Positions 41,895 through 49,800 of a stretch of 49,800 nt of DNA are shown piece by piece. Location of the stretch: assembly GCA_017533005.1 (NCBI GenBank), contig JAFXIQ010000053.1:1-49800 (forward strand), written 5' to 3'. The position numbers and the translations under genes are program-made. The first letter of the stretch is position 1. Every line of letters begins with the position of its first letter. Source of the stretch: Clostridia bacterium. GTDB taxonomy: Bacteria; Bacillota; Clostridia; Christensenellales; DTU072. A model generated the notes under the pieces. The model searched no databases. It had not been told where the DNA came from and saw nothing but the letters and a program-made list of their open reading frames with translations.

Positions 41895-44800
41895 ATGTTA
41901 TCAAAAGAATTTTCCCTTGAGAAACTCGGGGGCGAATATAGCGCGCTATCGACCGCGATAGGGGGTAATCTCTCAACTGCGGTCTTTTATGCTACACAAA
42001 ATGCGCGATATCTAATGGCTGTGGGGCTAAAAAGGTTCTTTTTATACGTAGCGCCCGATAGAATTTCCGCAACGAACGCAAAGCGCATACTAGAAGACTA
42101 TGCGCAAGGCGAAGTCGTGTTCATACCCGAGCGCGACGATGTTTTGATGCACAGCAAAGTCAACGCATCTTATTCATTGAGCGAGAGAACGTGCGCTCTA
42201 GGAAAAATACTAGACGGTACTGCGGTGGGTGCAGTTATTTCGAGCGAAGGTCTTAATAGGTATTATCCGTCGAAAGCGAGTTTTTATAGAAATATGCTTT
42301 CGCTAAAGGTTGGCGATGAATTAGACCCCGAGCTTATTGCCGACACTCTCACAAAGGGTGGATATAATCAAGTTGAAGTCGTAACGGCAATCGGTGAATA
42401 TTCGCGTAGAGGCGACATTATTGACCTATGGCTCACCGATAGTGAACTTCCTATACGCATGGAGTTTTTTGGCGATGAAATCGAGAGCATAAGACAGTTT
42501 GCGCCCGACAGTATGTTGTCTGTAAAAGAAGTGGAGCGCGTTTCGATTTATCCTAGAAGCGATATTTTAGTATCCCAAGAAGTAGCAGAAAGAGCCCTAA
42601 AACGCCTATATGAAATCAAGAAGAAATCAAAACAAAAGCTCGCGAACACGATAGGCGAGTGCATAGAAATGCTTTCCGTTAACCCGTCCGACGCGTCGCT
42701 TACGTGGCTAATTCCATTCTTAAAAAAGGATATGGATAGCATATTTAGTTACTTGCCGAGCGATGCAATTATCGTGCTTGACGAGCCGAAAGCCATTGAT
42801 GATAAGCTTAAGCTTTTTCAGAATGCGCACGTTTCTCGCGTTAAGAACTTCATAGAAGCGGGGGAAGCGCTTCCCGAGCACGCTAACAGCATTTTGAATA
42901 AGGAAGATATTTACGGCGAGCTTAAGAAGTTTACGCTTCTTGGTTTCCAACAAATAACTTCGTCCAATCCTATTTTTGAGCCCAAGGCAGTTTTTTCGAT
43001 TAAGAGTTTACCTTTATCAAGATACTCTACCGATTATTCGATTATGGTTCGCGACGTTAAGAACGCGCTTATGGGTGGCTCGACGGTTTACGTGTACGCA
43101 GGCAGTGAAGATACGGCGCATACGCTAGCAGACCTTTTCCGAGAAGCAGACTTGATGGGAAGAATAACCGAGGAGCCTGACGGAAGCAACGACTTGTATA
43201 TATTGACGGCGCCGTTGTCTAGGGGCTTTATTTTGCCGACGGCAAAAGTCGTTGTCATTGGCACCGAAGACGTCGTGAGAAAGACGGAAGCTCGCAAGAA
43301 GTCGCAAGCAAGAAAAAGACAAAACTTCGTGCTACCGGTAAAAGGCGATTACGTTGTTCACGAGAAACACGGCATAGGCCTATCGGAAGGCGTACAAAGA
43401 GTAGAAACCAAAAACGGAGTCAAGGATTTCTACGTAGTTTTATACAAAGGCGGAGATAGGCTATACTTGCCCGTTGACCAAATGGATAATCTCGACAAGT
43501 ACACCGGTGGTGGAACGCCCACAATCAATAGGTTAGGTGGAAGAGAATTCGAAAGGCTCAAGGAGCGCGTAAAAGCATCCGTCAAAGCTATGGCGATAGA
43601 CTTACTCAAGCTTTACGAAAGACGTATGCACGTCAAAGGTCATCGTTATCAAGCCGATACCATTTGGCAAAAGGAACTCGAAGAGAGCTTCCCGTATAAG
43701 GAAACCGATGACCAACTCATAGCCATTGACGAGATAAAAGAAGATATGGAAAAGGGTAAGGTTATGGATAGACTGCTTTGTGGTGACGTAGGGTTCGGAA
43801 AAACCGAAGTCGCCATTCGCGCTATATTCAAAACCATAATGGACGGAAAGCAAGCGGCCTTTTTGTCACCTACGACAATACTATGTCAACAACACTACAA
43901 TACCCTTATTTCAAGGCTAAATCAATTTGGGATAAAAGTTGAGCTTCTATCGCGTTTCGTATCCCAAGATAAGATTAGAAGTAGCCTAAAGCGTATCAAA
44001 TCGGGCGAAGCAAGTGTTGTTGTTGCAACGCATAGATTGCTCGGTAAAGACGTAGAATTCCACGACCTTGGACTGCTCGTATTGGATGAAGAACAACGCT
44101 TTGGCGTGGAGCATAAAGAGAAAATCAAGGTATTAAAGAATAACGTTAACGTGCTATCTTTATCTGCAACACCTATCCCGAGAACGCTTCATATGTCGCT
44201 TACGGGAATACGTGATATTTCCACGCTAGAAACACCGCCTAAAAACAGGCTTCCCGTAGAAACTTACGTTGTTGAGTACACGGACAACCTATTGAAAGAT
44301 GCCGTACAGAAAGAACTAGCTCGCGGGGGACAGGTATTCGTGCTATACAATCGCGTTCGTGGTATAGAGAAGTTTTATAACGAAGTGTGCGACGTGTTAG
44401 GCGAAGACGTACGCGTGACGTATGCGCACGGGCAAATGGGCGACACAACGCTAGAAGATAGAATAAAGGCGTTCTACGACAAGGAATACGACGTGCTTAT
44501 TGCGACTACGATAATCGAGAACGGTATTGATATTCCCGATGCAAACACGCTTATAGTTATCGATGCTGATAATTTAGGGCTATCGGCCTTGTATCAACTT
44601 CGTGGACGTGTAGGCCGTTCTACCGACCTCGCGTACGCGTACTTCACGGTTAGGGAAGGAAAAGTTCTCACCGAAAACGCCACCAAGCGCCTAGACGCTA
44701 TTGCTAGTCATACCGAACTAGGTAGTGGTTTCAAAATTGCTATGCAAGACCTAGAAATTAGGGGTGCAGGCAATATTCTTGGCAAAGAACAGCACGGAAA

Positions 44801-45344
44801 TATGGAAAAGGTCGGGTACGATATGTTCTGCAAGCTTTTGAACGAAAGCGTAAAAGAATTGCAAGGCAAAAAGGTTGAAAACCTACGTGACGTGGAAATA
44901 AATATATCGGGCGATACTACTTTACCCATCGAATATATGCCGTCTGCCGAGAGCAGGGTGCGTTTCTATAAGCGCGTAGCCACGCTCGCGAGCGCAGAAG
45001 AAGAGCGCGAACTCGTTGAAGAATTAAAAGATGCTTACGGCGAACCACCCGTGGAAGTTTTAAGGCTGATAAAAATCGGCTTAATCAAAACGTTAGCACA
45101 AAAAATCGCAGTCAAGAGAATCGTAGCGACCGAAGAAGGTATGGGTTTATTCTTTTACGACGCATCCGTTTATAGGAAAGAAGGGGTTTTCAGGGCTATT
45201 TCTATATTCTCTAAAGAGTGCGTGCTTACGCCGAGCGAGCCACCGAGCATAATTTTCGATAACAAGGGTAAAAACGTCGATTTAAGACTGATTTTGCTAG
45301 TACAATTCTTGATAGAAAGCAATTCTACCGCGAGCGAAGAATAA
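41895..45344 (+). CDS. mfd: Transcription-repair coupling factor Mfd
   Basis: 1149 aa, full length. UvrB-homology domains lie in the N-terminal 350 residues. The RNA polymerase-interaction domain has GDYVVHEKHGIG (about 480-500). The RecG-like translocase has Walker A GDVGFGKTEVA (about 630-640), DEEQ (about 730) and LRGRVGRSTDLAYAYF. Mfd removes stalled RNA polymerase at DNA lesions and recruits UvrA. It ends the secA-to-mfd run and is followed by a foldase lipoprotein, an order common in Bacillota. Confidence 0.96.
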   Translation: MLSKEFSLEKLGGEYSALSTAIGGNLSTAVFYATQNARYLMAVGLKRFFLYVAPDRISATNAKRILEDYAQGEVVFIPERDDVLMHSKVNASYSLSERTCALGKILDGTAVGAVISSEGLNRYYPSKASFYRNMLSLKVGDELDPELIADTLTKGGYNQVEVVTAIGEYSRRGDIIDLWLTDSELPIRMEFFGDEIESIRQFAPDSMLSVKEVERVSIYPRSDILVSQEVAERALKRLYEIKKKSKQKLANTIGECIEMLSVNPSDASLTWLIPFLKKDMDSIFSYLPSDAIIVLDEPKAIDDKLKLFQNAHVSRVKNFIEAGEALPEHANSILNKEDIYGELKKFTLLGFQQITSSNPIFEPKAVFSIKSLPLSRYSTDYSIMVRDVKNALMGGSTVYVYAGSEDTAHTLADLFREADLMGRITEEPDGSNDLYILTAPLSRGFILPTAKVVVIGTEDVVRKTEARKKSQARKRQNFVLPVKGDYVVHEKHGIGLSEGVQRVETKNGVKDFYVVLYKGGDRLYLPVDQMDNLDKYTGGGTPTINRLGGREFERLKERVKASVKAMAIDLLKLYERRMHVKGHRYQADTIWQKELEESFPYKETDDQLIAIDEIKEDMEKGKVMDRLLCGDVGFGKTEVAIRAIFKTIMDGKQAAFLSPTTILCQQHYNTLISRLNQFGIKVELLSRFVSQDKIRSSLKRIKSGEASVVVATHRLLGKDVEFHDLGLLVLDEEQRFGVEHKEKIKVLKNNVNVLSLSATPIPRTLHMSLTGIRDISTLETPPKNRLPVETYVVEYTDNLLKDAVQKELARGGQVFVLYNRVRGIEKFYNEVCDVLGEDVRVTYAHGQMGDTTLEDRIKAFYDKEYDVLIATTIIENGIDIPDANTLIVIDADNLGLSALYQLRGRVGRSTDLAYAYFTVREGKVLTENATKRLDAIASHTELGSGFKIAMQDLEIRGAGNILGKEQHGNMEKVGYDMFCKLLNESVKELQGKKVENLRDVEINISGDTTLPIEYMPSAESRVRFYKRVATLASAEEERELVEELKDAYGEPPVEVLRLIKIGLIKTLAQKIAVKRIVATEEGMGLFFYDASVYRKEGVFRAISIFSKECVLTPSEPPSIIFDNKGKNVDLRLILLVQFLIESNSTASEE

Positions 45345-45381
45345 GAATTTTTTGCGACTATATTTCGCAATCAAAAAACGT

Positions 45382-45410
45382 TTGCATTTTGTATATTAAT
45401 ATAGTATAAT
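45382..45410 (+). promoter_or_regulatory. Sigma-A promoter for the PrsA-like lipoprotein
   Basis: TTGCAT (45382-45387), a 17-base spacer and TATAAT (45405-45410). A short TTGCGA/TCGCAA hairpin (45352-45370) lies between the mfd stop and this promoter, without a T-run. Confidence 0.75.
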
Positions 45411-45452
45411 AATCAGTATCTATGGATAATTACCTTATTTAAGGAGCTTATA

Positions 45453-47663
45453 ATGAGCAAAAAGAACATCGTTAAATTAATCGCATTGATAATCGTTGTA
45501 GCAATAGCAGTGCTTTCACTACCTGCTTGTACCTTCATTTCTGAAAATGAAGAGAGAGTTAGCAACGAAGTCCTTGCAACTGTAAAACACGAGAATGGTG
45601 TTACGCTAGAAGTTAGCCGTAATGAAATTATGGATTATTTCAACAGCTACGCTTACTACCTAATGTATTATTACCAATACTCTGTTCAAGAAGCATTAGA
45701 CTATGCGATTGAGAACAAAATTAAGAACAAATATCTAGTTGCAGAAGCAATGCCTTTCCTAGCTAGTGGAGATGCTACAAAAGTTAACCCCAATCGTGCT
45801 AAAAGCATACTAGTCGGTGGTGGTAGCTATGCTAAACCCGAAGACGTACTAACGTTAGCAGAACGTTATGCATCAATTTACTCCGTAAACAAGAGCATTG
45901 ACGACCAACTTGAAAGCGCTAGAAAAACATCTTATCAAGAATATGTCGTAAGAGTAGCAGAAGAAATAGAAGCTACTAACGTAAAAGAAATAATATTCGC
46001 AGACAGCACCAAGGCTTTCCTAAAGGACGAATATTACGTTGGTGATGAGCTTGACAAGACGCAAATCAAGATAAAAGTCGTTTACAAAGACGGCACGATG
46101 AGTGAAGAATTCGTTGCACCCGACACTTATTACACAACCGACTTCTCATCTACTACTATAGAAGAAGGTAGCCAAAACACTACCGAACAAACGGGAACGA
46201 CTATTGAGAAGAAATTCGTTTTGACGTTCAAAGAGAACGTTCAAAAAGACGGCGAAGTTACCGAAGAACTTCACACTCTAGAACACGAATACACGCTCGT
46301 TGCACCACGCGCAACCAAGACGGAAGAAGAACCCGAACTAGCTGACGACAAGATTGAAATTGGCGAAGTAGAAGTTTCTCGTTACGCAACGGAAAGCGAA
46401 ATCGTTGCAGCTGGAGCAAAACAAAACATTCGTGACATCAACGCTGAATACGAAGCTCTTAAGAGCAAAGTTGGTTCAGATGAACACATGGTTGAAGCAT
46501 ACCGTATAACAATCGAAAACATCAATAGCGCAAACAAGAATATGACTTATTTCTACAAGACCGCTTACGAAAGTCAAGTTCTTGCAGCACTTCAAGCAGA
46601 ATTATATCAAAAATGCGCTACCGTTACCGATGAACAAATCCTTGCAGAATTTGAGTACCTATACACAACTGCAAAGAGCGAATACAAAGGCGATGCAGAA
46701 GACCTTCGCAAGACCTTCGTAGAAAAAATCGGTACCAATCTCGAAACGCTATATTACTACCCACAAGTAGAAAATCTAGACGATTACTACTACGTATACC
46801 AAATTCTATTCAAATACAACGCTGAACAAGAAAAGTTCTTCAAGGACAATTCCGGTAGCGAAGATGCAGACGTAGAAGCTCTCCACAACTATCTCTATAA
46901 CCTAGTTATGACCAAGGAAAGCAACCCCGACTACGATGCAGAATACGAATGCGAATATCACGATAACGGCAAAGGCACCGAATGCAGTTACGAAAAAGAC
47001 AACGCTGGTAAAGTTTGCCCCTCAATCGCATACATTGGCACAGAAAAGAATGCTAGCACAGTTATAGCAGACCTAGAAGCAGACTTATTAGCAGCAACCA
47101 CACAAGAAGAAAAGCTCGCTATCTTCGAAGATTATATGTATCGTTACAACGACGACGGTGGTATTATGAATAACTCACTCGGTTACTTAATCCCTGCTAA
47201 CGATAAAGACAGCTCTTTCTATGAAGGTTTCTTGAACCTAGCAAAAGACGTTGTTGGTACAGGCAATCCCACGGTTGGCGATGCAATGAACGATTCAAAC
47301 AAAATTGCAATAGGATATACTCCTTACGGTATCCACCTAATTATGGTTTCCGCAACGCCATTTGCAGACGGTACTGCTCCTAACTTCGACTTCACAACCG
47401 AGCAAGGCAAACAAGATGCTCTTGACTACCTAAAGCGCACCATTGACAACAAAGGAACGACTCTATACGAAAAACTCAAGAAGAGCTTGATTGCAGAAAA
47501 AGAAAGCGTAGCATACAGTGATTTTGCACTAGTAGTTCCTACCGATATCTACGACACAGACCCAGAAAACTACAAAGTCACTCTAGTAGACGATGTTAAA
47601 GATATCATTACGATTAAAGCTAAAAAGCTCAAAAAGATTTATAAAGAATACGCCAATTCGTAA
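45453..47663 (+). CDS. PrsA/SurA-like foldase lipoprotein with inserted domains
   Basis: 736 aa. A type II signal peptide ends SLPAC with the lipid Cys at 26. A SurA-N-like helical part (VSRNEIMDYFNSYAYYL and QEALDYAIENKIKNKYL) follows. An Ig-like insert (about 193-285) includes VYKDGTMSEEF. Near residues 495-525 lies a Cys-bearing insert (CEYH-GKGTEC and VCPS). A weak parvulin-like end is read in YRYNDDGGIMNNSLGYL and YGIHLIMVS (about 625-633). The family folds secreted proteins outside the membrane. The weak parvulin match may mean a chaperone without isomerase activity. Position after mfd supports the PrsA assignment. Confidence 0.7.
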   Translation: MSKKNIVKLIALIIVVAIAVLSLPACTFISENEERVSNEVLATVKHENGVTLEVSRNEIMDYFNSYAYYLMYYYQYSVQEALDYAIENKIKNKYLVAEAMPFLASGDATKVNPNRAKSILVGGGSYAKPEDVLTLAERYASIYSVNKSIDDQLESARKTSYQEYVVRVAEEIEATNVKEIIFADSTKAFLKDEYYVGDELDKTQIKIKVVYKDGTMSEEFVAPDTYYTTDFSSTTIEEGSQNTTEQTGTTIEKKFVLTFKENVQKDGEVTEELHTLEHEYTLVAPRATKTEEEPELADDKIEIGEVEVSRYATESEIVAAGAKQNIRDINAEYEALKSKVGSDEHMVEAYRITIENINSANKNMTYFYKTAYESQVLAALQAELYQKCATVTDEQILAEFEYLYTTAKSEYKGDAEDLRKTFVEKIGTNLETLYYYPQVENLDDYYYVYQILFKYNAEQEKFFKDNSGSEDADVEALHNYLYNLVMTKESNPDYDAEYECEYHDNGKGTECSYEKDNAGKVCPSIAYIGTEKNASTVIADLEADLLAATTQEEKLAIFEDYMYRYNDDGGIMNNSLGYLIPANDKDSSFYEGFLNLAKDVVGTGNPTVGDAMNDSNKIAIGYTPYGIHLIMVSATPFADGTAPNFDFTTEQGKQDALDYLKRTIDNKGTTLYEKLKKSLIAEKESVAYSDFALVVPTDIYDTDPENYKVTLVDDVKDIITIKAKKLKKIYKEYANS

Positions 47664-47680
47664 TTGAATGAACAATGAAT

Positions 47681-47716
47681 AAGGCTCGCAAAATTGCGAG
47701 CCTTTATTTTTTATTT
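47681..47716. terminator. Intrinsic terminator after the PrsA-like gene
   Basis: An 11-bp perfect stem (47681-47691 with 47694-47704) followed by TTATTTTTTATTTTT; it also faces the convergent flavin-reductase gene. Confidence 0.85.
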
Positions 47717-47733
47717 TTAGAAGAAGTAAATGG

Positions 47734-48663
47734 TTAACGTTTCTTTTCTTGCTTTCTCTTATCGTTTATAATTTGCATTTCTACGGGCGTAATTAGCGTG
47801 CAGTTGTTTTCCTTTGCCCAATCGACACAACCTTGTAGAACGAGCTTTAAGAACACTCTAGGAACTTTTACGAGCGTCTTGCAAGCGTCTTCTGAGAACT
47901 TAATATCTGGGTCCATACGGTTAGCTGCATAGAGCACTCCGTTAAGGTCGGCTTCTTTACCGGCAGGGATTTTACAAGCGATAGGGCGTTTGAATTTAGT
48001 GTACCAGAAGTTCGTGCTGTCGCGATAACCGTAGTCAACGGGAACGCGTGGGAAGGAGCTAGCTTTTACGCCGTTTACGATAGCGTTGTAATAACGCTCT
48101 TTCATTAAGATTTTATCAACTTTCAATATGAAGTGACAACCGAATTTACTCGTTATACCGTTGAAGCTACGATAGGGTGGCTCAACGCCTTCTAATTGAC
48201 CGATTTTAGCCTTGTCTTCAAATGCATTCTCTAGACTGTCGTCCCAAGTGCATTCGAATACTTGATATGCTTCACTCATAACAAGTGGGCGTGCGCCGTC
48301 GTCTTCGCTAGCCATACCCTTAATAAGATTGTAAGGGCATTTTTCCATTTTCTCTTTGCTTGTTTCTCCGGGGAATCCAAGACGGACTGCTTCCTTGAAG
48401 AGCTTCTTGCTGTCTTCGGGGAAGTTCAATGCACACTTGCCGGTACGAAGAATATTTTGTGCGGTATTACTACTATTGCGACATTCTAGTAACATAGCAT
48501 AGTAATCTTTACCCGCGATGTAGTACGGGAAACATAACGAGTAGCTACCAATGGTTGTTGAGCCGTCTTCTGCAAGAGTAGATATCTCTATTGTGGGCAT
48601 AGGAAAGAATGCCGAAGTTTGATAGAAATTGTCCACAATTCTTAAGTCTTTAAATTCGTCCAT
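47734..48663 (-). CDS. Flavin-reductase-like domain fused to a PCP_red-like C-terminal domain
   Basis: 309 aa. Residues 15-200 show the flavin reductase-like (flavoredoxin) split barrel: SLCFPYYIAGKDYYAMLLEC and NTAQNILRTGKCALNFPED bind FMN. The last 60 residues (DPDIKFSEDACKTLVKVPRV, LVLQGCVDWAKENNCTLITP) match the helical proto-chlorophyllide-reductase C-terminal domain (PCP_red), also found in redox proteins of non-photosynthetic bacteria. This pairing is uncommon. Two adjacent ATG codons exist; 48663 is chosen because the AAGGAG lies six bases away, while 48666 would leave three. Electron partner unknown. Confidence 0.75.
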   Translation of the reverse strand: MDEFKDLRIVDNFYQTSAFFPMPTIEISTLAEDGSTTIGSYSLCFPYYIAGKDYYAMLLECRNSSNTAQNILRTGKCALNFPEDSKKLFKEAVRLGFPGETSKEKMEKCPYNLIKGMASEDDGARPLVMSEAYQVFECTWDDSLENAFEDKAKIGQLEGVEPPYRSFNGITSKFGCHFILKVDKILMKERYYNAIVNGVKASSFPRVPVDYGYRDSTNFWYTKFKRPIACKIPAGKEADLNGVLYAANRMDPDIKFSEDACKTLVKVPRVFLKLVLQGCVDWAKENNCTLITPVEMQIINDKRKQEKKR

Positions 48664-48724
48664 CATATACTCCTTTTACGTGTTTAGTCTACCATTTTCG
48701 TGTTTTATAGCACCCAAATACTAA

Positions 48725-49435
48725 TTATTGAGCGAGAACTGATTGAATAACGGGATTGAGAACGGCAGAGATAACTTCGTATCCTTTGCCGTTAGGGTGT
48801 AGTCCGTCGTTAGTGTAATCTAGGTCAAACTCTTTGGTTTTCGGGTCGATTAAGTTGTCATATAGGTCAACGTAAGTTATACCTTTTGCATTTGCTATAG
48901 CTTCGTACATAGCGGAGAGTTTTTTAACTTTTCCGTTGGCGTTAGCGACTCTACCATAAGCGCTTTTTGCCGATACGGGGTACGGAGCTTGCAAGATAAT
49001 CTTGGTGTTAGGGCTTTTAGTTTGTATTTCGGTTAAGATTTTATCCATATTGCTTGCAATCTCTTCTTCCGAGCGCATATCGTCACCGAGTAGGTCGTTT
49101 ATACCCATTAGAAGCACGACGAGCTTGGGTTCCAAGTCGAATATACTCTCATCCATTCTATTCAATAAACCGTCCGTCGTGTCTGCACTTATACCTCTAT
49201 TATATGCTTTTAAGGTGGGGTAGAATTCCTCAAGGTCGCAATAGTCGGTTATGCTGTCGCCTACGAAAACGATTTGATTTTTTTCAACGGTCTTATTTTC
49301 TTTTTCGAATTGATTAAATTTAAAGTTATAATAGATTTCTTTCCATACGTGCGATTCCCAAATATAGCCTACGGAAAGCCCGATAATGGCAACGATTATA
49401 ACGATTATAAATGCAATTTTTGTGGATTTTTTCAT
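48725..49435 (-). CDS. Membrane-anchored GDSL/SGNH hydrolase
   Basis: 236 aa from ATG 49435 behind GAGGTG. Residues 7-27 form an N-terminal membrane anchor, with the hydrolase outside. SGNH blocks: GDSI with Ser61, Gly in YNRGIS, Asn113 in GIND, and Asp210/His213 in DGLHPN, the full catalytic set. Such enzymes deacylate lipids, sugars or cell-wall polymers; the substrate is unknown. A single-gene unit with its own promoter. Confidence 0.88.
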   Translation of the reverse strand: MKKSTKIAFIIVIIVAIIGLSVGYIWESHVWKEIYYNFKFNQFEKENKTVEKNQIVFVGDSITDYCDLEEFYPTLKAYNRGISADTTDGLLNRMDESIFDLEPKLVVLLMGINDLLGDDMRSEEEIASNMDKILTEIQTKSPNTKIILQAPYPVSAKSAYGRVANANGKVKKLSAMYEAIANAKGITYVDLYDNLIDPKTKEFDLDYTNDGLHPNGKGYEVISAVLNPVIQSVLAQ

Positions 49436-49455
49436 ATAACACCTCACTAAATAAT

Positions 49456-49484
49456 ATTATACCATTTTAGATAGTGATTTTCAA
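49456..49484 (-). promoter_or_regulatory. Sigma-A promoter for the GDSL hydrolase
   Basis: On the minus strand TTGAAA (49479-49484), a 17-base spacer and TATAAT (49456-49461) with extended TGG. Confidence 0.8.
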
Positions 49485-49510
49485 GGGAAACTGAATTATA
49501 AAAAGGACAG

Positions 49511-49541
49511 CCCTTATGCGCTCTTCCCATAGGGATTTTTT
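49511..49541 (+). terminator. Imperfect hairpin with T-run
   Basis: CCCTTATG pairs imperfectly with CATAGGG and is followed by six T. No plus-strand gene precedes it here, so it may be carried-over sequence from an insertion. Confidence 0.3.
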
Positions 49542-49550
49542 AGGAACTAT

Positions 49551-49583
49551 AAAAGGATAGCAAAAATTTTTTGCTATCCTTTT
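49551..49583. terminator. Intrinsic terminator of the chloramphenicol acetyltransferase gene
   Basis: A 15-bp perfect stem (49551-49565 with 49569-49583) with a 3-base loop; it lies downstream of the minus-strand cat gene. Confidence 0.75.
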
Positions 49584-49599
49584 CTTTTTGCTTTGCAAA

Positions 49600-49637
49600 C
49601 ACACGACTTAACAGGGTTAAGTATAGTGTGCTACACT
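49600..49637. repeat. Nested inverted repeats downstream of cat
   Basis: ACTTAAC/GTTAAGT (49606-49622) is flanked by CACAC/GTGTG (49600-49630), and AGTGT/ACACT (49625-49637) overlaps it. This could be a recombinase or regulatory site, or part of the transferred segment. Confidence 0.35.
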
Positions 49638-49703
49638 TTTGAAAATTTTTCACAAAAAAATTCCCCACAAAAAATATCAACTCGATAAATTGGAATTTAT
49701 ATT

Positions 49704-49800
49704 TCAGCCAAAATGGTCAATGTGTTTTTGGAGCTTCTCGACGAACAGGCCGACGTGATATCCGTCGCAGACAGCGTGATGTACCTGTATTGCGAGTGGA
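49704..49800 (-). CDS. cat: Chloramphenicol acetyltransferase, C-terminal part (cut by the window edge)
   Basis: Only the last 31 codons are in the window. HHAVCDGYH contains the catalytic His and the conserved Asp-Gly of type A chloramphenicol acetyltransferases, and [13 protein letters not shown] is the family ending. The enzyme transfers acetyl from acetyl-CoA to chloramphenicol; homologues may act on other substrates. Codons are GC-richer at the third position (GTC, GGC, CTG, GAC, AAG) than in the surrounding genes, which use AT-rich codons, suggesting recent transfer. Confidence 0.85.
   Translation of the reverse strand, partial: PLAIQVHHAVCDGYHVGLFVEKLQKHIDHFG

Overview
The window reads as chromosome of a low-GC Gram-positive bacterium of the Bacillota, most likely an uncultured gut-type member of class Clostridia. 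Seen directly: near-consensus sigma-A promoters with 17-base spacers, strong AGGAGG-type ribosome binding sites, lipoprotein signal peptides, the order rpsF-ssb-rpsR, secA-prfB and mfd-foldase lipoprotein, a VanZ-like protein, a YyaC-like spore protein, and intrinsic terminators between convergent genes. The exact lineage is inference. The standard genetic code is used.

Layout. 1-446: tRNA-Ser(GCU) on the minus strand with its own promoter and terminator, plus a short duplicate of its 3' end. 447-3478: phosphoglycerate mutase (archaeal type) and a short alanyl-tRNA synthetase, overlapping. 3541-6587: a cytosolic esterase on a leaderless transcript, then a secreted lipase-like protein and a family S51 peptidase. 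6643-10972: the most unusual locus: asparaginase and a TIR-V4R fusion on the minus strand, and a TIR-FtsK fusion on the plus strand, the two TIR genes read from back-to-back promoters. 10976-17633: a membrane-anchored Ca2+-dependent phospholipase C-like protein, a large mosaic surface lipoprotein, a truncated hydrolase remnant, a VanZ-like protein and a GH78-like rhamnosidase.

17634-20340 is a patchy accessory stretch: a decayed leucine-rich-repeat surface gene, three small lipoprotein or membrane protein genes each with its own promoter, and three copies (one truncated) of a long imperfect palindrome whose stems show compensatory changes. 20350-22436: rpsF-ssb-rpsR and a diacylglycerol-kinase-like gene. 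22488-25100: copper module (CsoR operator, csoR, P-type ATPase). 25154-29005: a small unknown gene, and on the minus strand a cvpA / unknown repeat protein / ferredoxin-ASKHA-like operon.

29192-45344 is mainly housekeeping: yyaC, ftsH, then a long same-strand run secA-prfB-serS-membrane protein-DUF1624 acyltransferase-PflX-like radical SAM protein-GH31-mfd with no obvious terminator between genes. It is followed by a PrsA-like lipoprotein, a flavin-reductase fusion, a GDSL hydrolase and, cut by the window edge, the C-terminal end of a chloramphenicol acetyltransferase whose base usage differs from its neighbours.

The best candidate for an undescribed system is the divergent TIR-V4R / TIR-FtsK pair at 7628-10972. 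It joins two predicted NAD-consuming TIR effectors to a small-molecule-binding domain and to a soluble DNA-translocase motor. A role in defence or stress-triggered NAD+ depletion is inference.
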